Shown here in pieces: positions 49,601 through 59,800 of a stretch of DNA of 64,000 nt (the first letter of the stretch is position 1; each line of letters begins with the position of its first letter). Origin of the DNA: Blasia pusilla (lineage: Eukaryota > Marchantiophyta > Marchantiopsida > Blasiales); the NCBI GenBank assembly GCA_050084515.1, contig CM114274.1, positions 6,510,001 to 6,574,000 on the forward strand, written 5' to 3'. The notes beneath the pieces are model-generated. The model worked only from the letters and a program-made list of their open reading frames with translations. It had not been told where the DNA came from and searched no databases. A program made the position numbers and the translations under genes.

Positions 49601-50840
49601 CGTATAGTAAAATCAGCCAGTGTGTAAACTCCTTCCTCGTTAAGTGTTAGATAGAGTTTTATTAGTATTAAGTAAATTAGCATAGGAAAAGGAAATCCCC
49701 ATGTTTAAACCTCTTTATGGTGCCTCTTTTATGCGGGCCCAACTTTAGAATAGAGGTAATAAATAAAAGATGACTTTATAGAAGTAAAGTAGTGAGGTTG
49801 GTGTTTTAATGAAAAGCAAAAGTGGGCTTGGTTGGTGGCTAGGTTAGTTGGGGTAATTTGAAAAATATCAAGTGGGTAAAAGAGGATATTTTAGAAGAGA
49901 TAAGAGGAAATCTACCTGTGTCAAAATATGATTGGCTAAGCCTTGAGAGGAAGCCATGTGGCACAAGATAAGATTAGCTCTATTTCGTACTCTTATGGGT
50001 CTCTTGTGAGTATATAAATAGGAGGGACCTTCAAGGGTTCATCACCTTCCATTCCACATCTCGAGTCTTTCGTGTCACTCTTGAGTGTATGACTTTGGGA
50101 TTGCTTGCTCTTCCAATGAGAGTGGATCACCCCTCTTGGGAGAGTAACTTGACCATAATCTATTCTTCGAGAGGTTTCTAGAGTGTGGTGTGTGTGTGGA
50201 GATGAGAGGTTTGTCACCTTAGAGGAGTTTAGTCATACTAAAATAGTGAATGTTTTGGCTTGTTACTTCCCCAATGAGAGTGGATTATCCCTCTTGGGAG
50301 AATAACTCCGCCAAAACCCATTCTTGAGGAGAGTAGAGAATGTCTGTCAGGCATGGATAGGGGTGGAGCACGAGTTGTGCCTGACTTTCCTTTCTTTAAT
50401 CTATATCATGTCAAGATATTCTTTGTAGATAGGCACTGGTTCACTCGTTATTTAGTTTATCACTTTGGGGAGGCGTTCATGAACCAGGTCATTCAATCTC
50501 CAACTCCGGTGATCCTTCCTATCGTGACATATAGAAGGACATGGGATTGTACTTTGTATGTCCTTATATAGCAATCCATGGACGTCAATAGGCCTGCTCA
50601 AGTAGGGTTTAATACTAGTTGTGCTATCTTCCTCGTATACAAGCGTAAAATAGTCTATAGGGATTTTATAGTTAGGAATTTCGGGGTCCGATGTTACGAA
50701 GAAGTGATCGCCTCGGCACTTCCATTTGTGATACCTTTCGTGAGAGAATGGAGAGTATACATAATAATTTTATATTGAAAAAGGAGATCTTCTCAAAGAA
50801 ATCATCTTGCATCAACCGCGTCTGCCGTAGCTAGAAGGCC
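49601..50840 (+). mobile_element. LTR-like insertion between protease and RT of the chromovirus
   Basis: About 1.2 kb with no protease or RT homology separates the two halves of the chromovirus coding region. It contains a good TATA box (TATAAATAGG at about 50013). A degenerate direct repeat of about 55 bp (CCAATGAGAGTGGAT at 50113 and 50271) lies after it. Two plus-strand frames at 50353-50778 match no known domain. The promoter-like layout suggests a solo LTR or a non-autonomous LTR element. I could not define its ends or a target-site duplication. Confidence 0.4.
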
Positions 50841-50845
50841 TGCCC

Positions 50846-52266
50846 TTACTCGAAGAAAGGCTCTCGACACGACAACATGTTCCCCAAGACTCCATCAATT
50901 CCGTCCATGTCATTAACTGTGAAATTCCCCTTCAACTCAAATACTCCGCATCCCACAAGTAGCCCTAAAACCAACTCTGAGGTCTGGTGGGACTTGCCTC
51001 CCTCGAATCCTACCCTAATGGGTTCATCCGCCTTGGTGGTTGGCAATCCCAACGTCTTCAGGATTCTCGGGCTTAAGAATGAGTGCGAAGCACCTGTCTC
51101 AACGAGCAACATCACATCGCGATTAGCGATCTTGGATCCAAGGTAAACCAAATTGGGCGTTCTCTTGGTGACTTGGAGAGATGTATCTAGATCTCCCACC
51201 GATAAGAGCTTAGCAGAAAATGCAATCATACTCGGTTTACTAACCTTGGGCCTCAAACATTCCTTAGCCATATGCCCGGGTTGTAGCAAATCACTTTGGC
51301 ATTTGTTGACTTCGTGAACGGCGACTCTCTTGGCTTTGCGTTGAGTTCCACTCGTTTCGCTGCTGTGGCAAGAGACCCTCCGTGGTCGCGCTCACCCCCA
51401 TTCCAAACCCTCTTGGATGTCCCTTTGGTTTTTGGTAACTTAGAAAAACTTTTTGGCTCGAAGGGTTTCTGGTTTTGGACTTCATCGTCCCCAATCCACT
51501 CCGCTAGTCTTAGAAGTTCCGCGCACATGAGGCATACGAAAGAGGGCCTTTTCGGCCCTCGGTTTGAGTCCACTGAAGAAGATCACCTTCTTTGTAAACT
51601 CATCCGTGGAAAGTGAGCTCATGAGTGCACTGAACTCTCCCACATAAGCGCAAAGGGATCCGCTTTGGCGCAACCTCACAAACTCCATGCCATCGCGATG
51701 CTCCTGATATTCCGGAGAGAATCGGTTCCCATTCAACTCCTTGAAATATTCCCAAATCAACTTTCTTCCATGGCCTAGATGTTCTTTACGGTGAGCCGTC
51801 CACCAGTGGAGAGCGTGATCCTTCAGAAACGTGACCGCTACAGTCACTTTGTCTTGTTCATCTGCATGTTGCGCTTCGAAATAAATTTTGAGTTCCGTTA
51901 GTAACTCGCTCACTTTCCGCAAACGCCCCATTCCTGTGAATGACGTTGGCAAATTTGTCTTACAAAGCTTCATGCCGGAACTAGAGGCTCCATTCGACTT
52001 GAATTCTATTATCACCTTGCTCTGTTCGGCCATCTGGTCTGCCATCACCTTCATCAATCCCATCATTTGGATATAAAAGGCCGGATCGTTTGAGTTTGGA
52101 ACCGAAGGTCCCCGGAAAGATTTTTGTTTGGAACATCCTCATGTCTGGGACTCGGCACTTCGAGAGTCGCAATCTCTACCTCTGGCTCACGGTCCGTCAT
52201 TGATTTGTCTCTCGGATTTTTTGCTTTGACTCGCGGTTTCCTCGGTTCTTCGCCCTTGGTCGCCAT
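50846..52266 (-). pseudogene. Chromovirus gag and aspartic protease
   Basis: On the minus strand a basic N-terminal gag segment (from 52266) is followed at 52066-51482 by a capsid-type domain. It carries the usual FLKDHALHWWTAHRKE and WEYFKELNGNRF motifs. The zinc knuckle has lost its middle through a small deletion (CYN directly followed by PGHMAKEC) that shifts the frame near 51290. The protease is at 51289-50846, with SHSFLSPRILKTLGL after the active site. The catalytic D-T-G is E-T-G (Glu codon 51100-51098). At least two frameshifts are present. Confidence 0.85.
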
Positions 52267-52403
52267 TTGCGAGTCCTCGCTTTCTCAGATCTCCTCCTCG
52301 TCTCTCGCGTTCCTCCTCGAGCATCATGGTCTTCCAACCACCTTGAGGTCTTCTCAAATTTCCAGATCTTCCACGATCCCAAGTTCACGCTCACCAAGGA
52401 TTT

Positions 52404-52414
52404 GTCTGATACAA
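52404..52414 (-). other. Candidate primer-binding site
   Basis: On the minus strand TTGTATCAGAC differs by two bases from the initiator-Met tRNA primer site used by many Ty3/gypsy and copia elements (TGGTATCAGAG). It lies about 140 bp upstream of the gag start, the expected place. Confidence 0.5.
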
Positions 52415-53392
52415 CGTGTCGTGCGCCTACTCTCCTTGAACGTTAATCTTGTTGTTGCGGAAGCTTGCGTTCAGTAGGTCACGCTCTCAACGTTGATCTG
52501 CATCCAAACACGCACTTTGGTTAGTCGGGTCTTGGATCAATCAGCGAGCTAACTTTTCGAGTTCTTGTCTCAGTCTCTCACTAAGCTCAACCTTTCTAGT
52601 TTCGTGGTTTATAACATGGGCAAGTCTCGAAAGACTTGGGACAGACTTTCTGGTCGGTTCAGGAACCTCAAACGGCGTTTCACGCCTGGCGGTTCCAACT
52701 TTCCGATGGACATCCAATGAGTCCCTAACCGAGACTCGCACGAAGTGAATCTTGGGTTGGAATCCAAGTGTGGCGTACAAAGTCCACTCCCTTGGATCAG
52801 GTTTGGGTTTTGAGTTCCAATGCCAAACTCCTGTTCCATCCCGTGCCTCTAAGACGCCGTTTGGCGCTCAAAGTGGGGATTCGTGTTCCAAGACATCTTG
52901 GAGAGACTCCTCCCTTACTAGTGCTTATGGGGATCTCCGGAGTCCCCCTACCTTTAGGGAAAGACACCCGGGCCTCTCCAATTGGCCCTCAACCTGATTG
53001 CTTTTATAGTTGTTTTTGGCCAATATCTTAGTCTGTACTTATGCGTTTTCTAAGATCTTTGGTACGTTGGAAGCGTCTCAATATAAGATTTCCAATGCGC
53101 TCTTATTTGTCCCAAACTCATCTTGGAGCTAAATGTTATGGTCCAAAACATAGTAAAATTCCCCAAATGCTAGTCGTGTTCCAAAACTAGTTCTCACCTC
53201 CTTGGCAACCAACCTTCCAAGACTCAACTCATCTCAAGTCTTGGCTCACGTTTGGTCTAGGTTTCCTGGTCGCGACCATTAATGCACAAAATGCAAAACT
53301 CTGTTCCGCGTTTTGTCTCTTGGACTTTTCCAAGAGACCTTTCCAAACGCCTCTCCAAAGCGCAAACATCGCAGCGTGAGTCCACTTAAGTT
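52415..53392 (-). mobile_element. Putative 5' LTR of the chromovirus (about 1 kb)
   Basis: This minus-strand region lies between the candidate primer site and a sharp junction with plus-strand integrase at 53393. Its outermost 90 bp (53392-53303) recur in inverted orientation at 55119-55208, downstream of the integrase-chromodomain fragment, as expected if both are the start of LTRs of one element. I could not recognise clean TG...CA ends, so the call is inferred from position and repetition. Confidence 0.45.
53303..53392. repeat. 90-bp inverted repeat, partner at 55119-55208
   Basis: This segment is the reverse complement of 55119-55208 with one mismatch (position 53375 region, GCGTGAG versus GTGTGAG). 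The two copies bracket the plus-strand integrase-chromodomain fragment. In both, the side facing the fragment is the same end, so they are likely LTR starts of one element brought into opposite orientations. Confidence 0.9.
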
Positions 53393-54636
53393 TTGATGTT
53401 CCGCTTGGCGCCTATTTGGTGTTGTTTGCCCAACATGAAGGAAGATGTTGCTCAATATGTGAAAACATGCGTGACCTGTCAGGTGAACATAGTTTCTTAT
53501 GCGAAGAAACAAGGCTTACTTCATCCTTTGCCGATCCCGGAGGGACCCTTGCAAAGCATTAGCATGGATTTCATTACGAGTCTTTCGAAATCTGAGGGAT
53601 TCAATGCTATACTTGTGATAGTTGATTGGTTTAGCAAGTTGGGGAGGTTTGTGCAGACGAGAGAGTTCGCGACGGCCTACACGACTTCCCAATTGTTCTT
53701 GGATGGTTGGTGGCGAGCTCATGGATTGCCTAGGAGCATTGTGTCCGATCGAGATCCGAAGTTTACCAGTGCCTTTTGGACACATCTATTCAAGAGGTTC
53801 CGGACCAAACTCAACTTTAGTACGGCCTTCCATCCTCAAACGGATGGGCAACAGAATAAGTAAACTTGGTCATGAACTAGTACTTAAGGAATTACGTGAG
53901 TGTGGACCAAAGAGATTGGGCCAAGTGGCTAAGTATGGATGAGTATTGTTACAACTCAACCAAGCATTCTGCAACCGGAGAATCTCCGTTTCTTTTGGCG
54001 TATCAAAGAGAACCACAATGGCCTCTTGACTTGGCTCTTTCAAAGGATGCTAAATCGGCACACACTCGTCAAACAACGGCGGAATGTTTGTAAGTGGAAA
54101 TGCAGGAATGACAAGAGCGAGCGAGGAAAAGTCTTGCCAAGGCTTAACTAAGGTACGTGAAGCATGCTAACAAAAGTCGGTGCCAAGTGAGTTTCCAAGT
54201 TGGGGAACAAGTGTGGTTGAGTGTAAAGAATCTCACTCTTCCAAAGGAATTGTCCGCAAAATTGTTAGCCAATTATGCCGGACCATATGTGATCAAGGCA
54301 AAGCCGTTTGAGGATGTGTACACATTGGAGCTGCCAAACGAGTTCAAGATTCACCCGACTTTCCATGTGTCATTATTGAAGAAGTGTCTTCAAGACAATG
54401 TGCGACCAGAACAAAGGATGGTATTGAGACCACAACCGGTCATAAAAAATTAGGAACCAGAGTTCGAGGTTGTGACCATTCTGCGTTCTAGACGTAGAGC
54501 CGCCAAGTACGAGTACTTGGTTAAGTGGAAAGGCTACCATGTGAAAGAGGCGACTTGGATTGTGGAGGCAGAGCTTGAACATGCGCAAGAAGCATTGCGA
54601 GACTTCAAATGGATGCAAGATAGGCACATGCATTAG
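53393..54636 (+). pseudogene. Chromovirus integrase core and chromodomain
   Basis: The plus-strand fragment starts right at the junction and carries the integrase from just after its zinc finger (PNMKEDVAQYVKTCVTCQ). The core follows with SMDFITSL and IVSDRDPKFTSAFW (two catalytic Asp) and FHPQTDGQ. A frameshift at about 53860 disrupts the region of the catalytic Glu. The C-terminal part resumes at 53896 (YNSTKHSATGESPF) and 54157 (FQVGEQVWLSVKN, IHPTFHVSLLKK). After a TAG at 54451 a chromodomain follows (YLVKWKGYHVKEATW, 54463-54610). This domain targets new copies to particular chromatin in chromoviruses. The fragment supplies the part missing from the minus-strand copy at 47675. Confidence 0.9.
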
Positions 54637-55118
54637 TACATGGTGAAGCAAAGGACATAACTTGTGACCGGGAAGCTTGGACCAATAACCCGTTGTAACT
54701 ATAAATGTTTAGTGGTTGCAATAAAGAATGCATGGATTTGGAGATTTTATGCTAGTGATTGCGATTTTGAATTTGGTAGTGCATGGCAATCAGTAGTTCT
54801 TCATATGCTTAGGATGTAAGTCAAGGAGGCCAAACCATGAGTATTTGAGGTGAGAGCTTGTATTCAGATAAGGCATCTAGATCAGGACCAAGTGCTGAAG
54901 TACTAGCATTTGGGCTCGCCCTAACGTCGACGGGACAGATTAGTCTGTCTTGGGGTTTGTGGAGATCTCATTTATGTTGCATGAGTGAACTTAGTGACGC
55001 GCCTAAGTGGAATACGAGTGACCCAAAAGTAGTACGAGTTGGCTAGGTAAGCAGGCAGTTGTTTACAAATAGTGAGTGAAGTGTTAGGTTGCAGACTTAG
55101 TTAGCTTATTAACATCCG
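54637..55118 (+). other. 3' untranslated part of the chromovirus fragment
   Basis: Non-coding sequence between the chromodomain stop and the 90-bp LTR-like segment. I do not see a convincing polypurine tract. Confidence 0.4.
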
Positions 55119-55208
55119 AACTTAAGTGGACTCACACTGCGATGTTTGCGCTTTGGAGAGGCGTTTGGAAAGGTCTCTTGGAAAAGTCCAAGAGACAAAA
55201 CGCGGAAC
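55119..55208 (+). mobile_element. Truncated start of the chromovirus 3' LTR
   Basis: This is the inverted partner of 53303-53392 and starts AACTTAAGTGGACTCAC. It breaks off at 55208, where protease sequence of a different retroelement begins. Confidence 0.5.
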
Positions 55209-56043
55209 AAAGCAGCGGCAAGAAAGGAAGAGTTTCCAGCTAGACCAGCGATAGAGTGTGCAGCCGTCTCACCAGGAGTTGTTGTCTTGGACAACCGAGA
55301 TGGAGTTTTCCAATTGGTTGGTCCATCCGGAATCATGTATCGACGGTAGAGAGTGCTACTTGATTCAGGTGCATAACTCCTTATGTTGGGGAAGGCGACA
55401 TGTGTAGCGATGGGATTGCGGAAGTGTGAGATCACTCCATGTCTATTCCACATTGAGACTTCACTGGGAGGCACATCCCCAACAGAGTTCATGACTCGCG
55501 ATGAGATTGCAGTGAAGATTCGGCTTGATCATCCTACGGATAGTACGATGGTGCAGACATGGGCGGTTGTGACACCCGCCGAGTCTTATGATGTTTTGGT
55601 AGGGGCTACCATATTGTATCCTCTAGGGTTCACACTTGACTTTTGGGAGGAGATAGCCTCGTATTGACCAGGTTGGCAATAAGGTGAGGGACGAGCCAAT
55701 CAGCTACCCGTGCAGTTCGCAAGGAGACTTGATGGTTCACTTCGAGGGTCGACCATAGTAGTTGCTACTTATTATGTTGGTCTGGAGATTTTCTGGAGGG
55801 AAACGCCAATGCACAGGATATTCCTATAGAGGATAGTCCTGAGGAGTGGCATACGATGACGAGCGTGGCTAAATTTGTTGGCGACACTTCTTCAATTTTG
55901 TGGGGGACGAGCATTGATTTGTAGAGGAGAGTAGACGAGCTCGTGAGGCAGGCGTGGAGCCAAGCCTATGTTCTAGAGCGAGACGGGATAGAGTTACCAC
56001 GTGCTCTAGGAGTGGAGACGTTGACACCCTTGGATGTGGAAAA
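55209..56043 (+). pseudogene. Retroelement aspartic protease and linker (DSGA type)
   Basis: A plus-strand frame with two stops carries a retropepsin-like domain: RVLLDSGA (active site intact, 55337-55370 region), LMLGKATCVAMGL, ESYDVLVGATILYPLGF. This type differs from the chromovirus protease nearby. After a stop and a frameshift the linker continues in another frame from 55778 (WSGDFLEGN, DELVRQAWSQAYVLERDG, GVETLTPLDVEN). A similar arrangement of protease, this kind of linker and then a cytosine methyltransferase is what I recall from methyltransferase-bearing retrotransposons. The frame is broken at 56035-56358 by an inserted LTR-like block and then resumes in the methyltransferase-like segment. 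Confidence 0.7.
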
Positions 56044-56358
56044 CTGCTAAACAAGCATAACTAGTGGAAAATGGCTCTCACACACATACACCACCAAGGA
56101 GGAAAAAGTTTGCAATGAGAGAATAAGTGGAGACTGGTCTCCTTCTCAATTATATAAGGTATGTACAAGAAACCCTAATCCTAACCTTAATCATAGTCTC
56201 GAGTTAGACTAATTATGATTAACTAACCCTAGTTAAGATAATTGTGCTTAAGTGACTAACCAAGATTAAGCTTCCCTACTTCGTGTGAGTACCAAATGTA
56301 GCAGTTCAAGTGTCTCATGAGGTTGACTATAACTCAATCTTCAATATTGGACACCACA
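56035..56358 (-). mobile_element. Solo-LTR-like insertion (about 324 bp)
   Basis: On the minus strand it begins TGTGGTGTCCAATATTG and ends in CCACA, with TG...CA ends. On the opposite strand it contains a TATA-like ATTATATAAGG and an AAACCCTAATCCTAACC stretch. It separates the protease-linker from the methyltransferase-like fragment. No clear target-site duplication was found, so the borders are approximate. Confidence 0.45.
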
Positions 56359-56376
56359 CCGATTGTGTGACAGTAT

Positions 56377-56838
56377 CCCGAGGAGGGTGTATGTATACCA
56401 GATCTCTTTGGAGAGATTAGTACAGCGTTGGCTGTAGTGTTGTAGGCCATAGTACAAGTACAGCCATACTTGTAAGTGGAGAGAGATGAGACTGCACATA
56501 GAGTCTCATTACATCATGTGTCGAGACTAGTCCAGTAGTATCCTCAATTATTGCCAGTGTATGCAGTCAAGCGCATGCGGAGGAAGGAAGAGCATAGTAT
56601 TTGGAAAGTTGCGAGCAAGGAGTGAGAGCGTACAGGGTTGAAGCCAATAGTTGAGGTCACGGCAGATGGTGAGATTGTTTATGGTTATGAAGGGAAGGCG
56701 TCACGGCATGATGATGTGAAGGTCTTGGTACAACACCATCTTGACCTTAGGGTTATGGATGTAAGTAAGCAACAAGAGCACATGCTAGCTACTAATGACA
56801 CGCTTAGTAGGAAAATGGATTATAATTGGATGTAAAAA
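56377..56838 (+). pseudogene. DNMT3-like cytosine-5 DNA methyltransferase fragment in a retroelement
   Basis: One plus-strand frame, with several stops, starts PEEGVCIPDLFGEISTALA. This resembles motif I, the S-adenosylmethionine loop of cytosine-5 DNA methyltransferases (DLF-x-G-I form); the key Gly is Glu here (GAG) and a later Gly is Ala. It continues with VERDETAHRVSLHHVSRLVQ, matching the position of motif II with its acidic cofactor contact. After QLLPVYAVK the frame passes directly into a different region (EHSIWKVASKE, EIVYGYEGKA, DVKVLVQHHLDL). The catalytic Pro-Cys motif and the later motifs are therefore missing, probably deleted. Intact versions would methylate cytosines in DNA; this copy cannot. 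Its retroelement origin is inferred from the adjoining protease and linker. Confidence 0.65.
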
Positions 56839-56841
56839 GTG

Positions 56842-59800
56842 GATTGGATTCTTTCTATAAAAGATTCATTTCATTACATAAACAAATATGGTAGTCGGAC
56901 AAGGAAAGTCAGCAACATCCCAAGAGAGAAAGCACACATAGAACATTGAAAAGAACACAACAAACCATATGCATTTTCAAACTTATTAACAAGAAAAGAA
57001 TTCATTCGGCTATACAATTCAATGCTTGAGATAAATTCAAGCTCTTATATCAGTCACGGTTAGATGTGAATGGACGTTTCTATGAGTAACCGCCCCTAAT
57101 TTGGATTTTTAAACATAAAAAACCGAATTCATCGATAATGGCGAACGACAAAACACTTTGCAAAAATTCCGTCCATTTAGCAAACCCAGTAAACCTGTCG
57201 TTGAATGGCCGGCTCCGTGGAGAGGAGGTGCAAGATGACCGGGGTTAAGAAGAACGGGACGTTCCCGAACTACGGGTCCTTCTCTCTGGCTACTGTCGGG
57301 AACTACGGGTCGCGTTTCACATCCATCCGTCCAGCCGCGAACAGAACAGGAAAGTAGAGAGAGGCGACGGAAAGTGTTTGAAGGGCTCATTGATGGTGCG
57401 CGCGGACGCACGATGTCACGTGCAGTTAGCTCACGTCATTTCATTTCATTAATGAAGACATTCCCCTGGGCATTAGGATCGCATTAGCGTCATTTGGTTT
57501 TTGTGTGAACCCTAAACCCCTACCCACCGACCGACGTTTACGGCCTCCATGATCGCCCCACTCGGACCGCTACTACATCTTCTTTCTAAACTTGGAGCCC
57601 ACTAAGTTCTTCGTTTCTTGTCATTAATTAATTAGGACCTTCCCCTAGGCATTAGCGTCATTGGAGTCACCAAACGGAGAGAATTGCCTTCCCACCTATA
57701 TTTTCAGATTTCATAATGGTGCATGCTAATGGTGATTGCTTTTAATTCCTATAATTATGAGTCCCAACCGGATTTGGAATTTGTTTCTTTATGAGATTTA
57801 TTTTAAAACTATGTCAGGTCAAGTCTTCTAGATTAATTATCATATCTGCATTCTTCCTTTGCTTAACTTGAGTGAAGTTATTTTTTGGGGTTATATCTAG
57901 AATGGCATGCTAAGTATGCCCTTGCTTATGTCATACAGAAGGTCACTTGCATGGAAATTAATTAAAGTATTTGTAAATATGAAACTTGGTCATAGGAGAG
58001 TAGCTAGTATGGGCTATTTTTATGACATATTTTTCCAGTTTGAAAATTTGATTTCAAACATTTTTCAAGCTATAATTTGGCATGGAAATGTTTTCAACAG
58101 GATTTTATGACAAGTCTGCTGACTGATAAAAATGTTCAGGTGAAGCATATGGACGTATGTTACAATTTTTGAAGGAATCTACAAAAAGCTATGTAAATAA
58201 TTTTATAGATAGATTTTCAGCTAAATATTTATGAAAATGAAAAGGTGCCATAATATCCTCCCCAAAAAATTTTTATTTTCTTTGAATAAAATCGTATTTG
58301 GGAGAAACGAAATCCCCTTTCTTTTTCCAACCCCCATCTTCCCATTAATAAATGATTTCCCATTTTTAATTTTGAAGAAAATATTATTATCCCACCATCC
58401 TCCTCCCCCTCCTAGTTTATCATCCAACATTGCCCCCTAGAAAATACTTAATTTTTCCTACCAAACCAAATCAGAGTTTACGACACAAAATATCATAAGA
58501 TGGGAAAAAAGAGAGGAAGAGGAAGGAAACATGGAATGGAAAGTGCATCCTTTTAAATATAAAATTATAACTCCAATAAGAGTAAAATGAAGGATCCAAA
58601 ACCCATGCCTTCTTTAAGTCGAGTCCTCCAAATATGTCTTATTTTTGGATTTTATATATATATATATATAAGTTAGAGGTCAAATATGGGGCATGTGATG
58701 GGGATGACTTTTTCCCCATACAAGACATACTACACTCTCTAAAAATGAACTCCATCACTTTTTTTGTTTAGGTTGGCTTTTAGTTTTGTATGATTCATGG
58801 ACGGGGATCTCATATCCCCCACTCCAAATTCTTTGTTACTTTTTTCAAAATATTTCCTTTTTTATTTTCTTTTGAAAGGGTTTAATATTTCACTCATGTA
58901 TTTGGGGTTTTGAATATCTATTACATCGTTTAGAAGGGTCAAATGTCTTTGGGATGGTTTCTTACAATCTTACAATTTTCTTGTGTTTTATTTGTGAATG
59001 CAAGTTGCCCCTATGTGAATTTCCCTACATGTCCTATTCCTCCAATTTTCTTTTATTTCTTATACATCTTACACAAAATCACTTCCCTATGCATACTCTC
59101 CTATGCCACACAATCACCACTAGGTGGGATTTAAAAGGGGTCAGGGTTTGGGGGAGAGGGAGTCCAAGAGGTGTTAGATCCCGTTGAGGTTTAGCCAAAT
59201 TCATGCTTATATCCTTGTGTGTCACCATTAGGTAGGGGAAATAGGATCCCCGTCCGGTTAGGATACCAAATTCCCTTACTGTGTTGGTTACCTCAATGAG
59301 CATGGAGTTAAGAACCATATAGGGGAGCTTTCGACTCTAAAAGACTTAGATGGGTGATTCCTCTAATAGAAATTTAAAACCCATCCAAGTTAGGGTTAGT
59401 TTCCATTTTACAAATAAGAGTGCATGTACGACACTATTTTTATGTGGAGCATGACAAGGTTGCAAGAAGTGTCCCACTCTGACATGTGGTATAGTTACAA
59501 TTATATTTTCCCGACTTGTTATCCACGTTGGCCATATCGGGTTACAATAGTTCCTTATCGGAGGACATTTTCTTGTTGGGGGCATAGGACTTAGATCAAA
59601 CGGGGACCATTCATTTGGTCATTGGAGGTTGGCCATGCGAAGCCAATTTCTTATTGTAAACACATTTATATTTCCATTTTGGGAAGTAACCTTTGACTCT
59701 CCACTGTAGGTTAAGAGCCAAGGAGATCACTTGTGTGCATAGGCCACCAAGGAGAGAGCTTGGGGAGAGGAAAAGGATATACTCAAGCGTGGATCTATGG

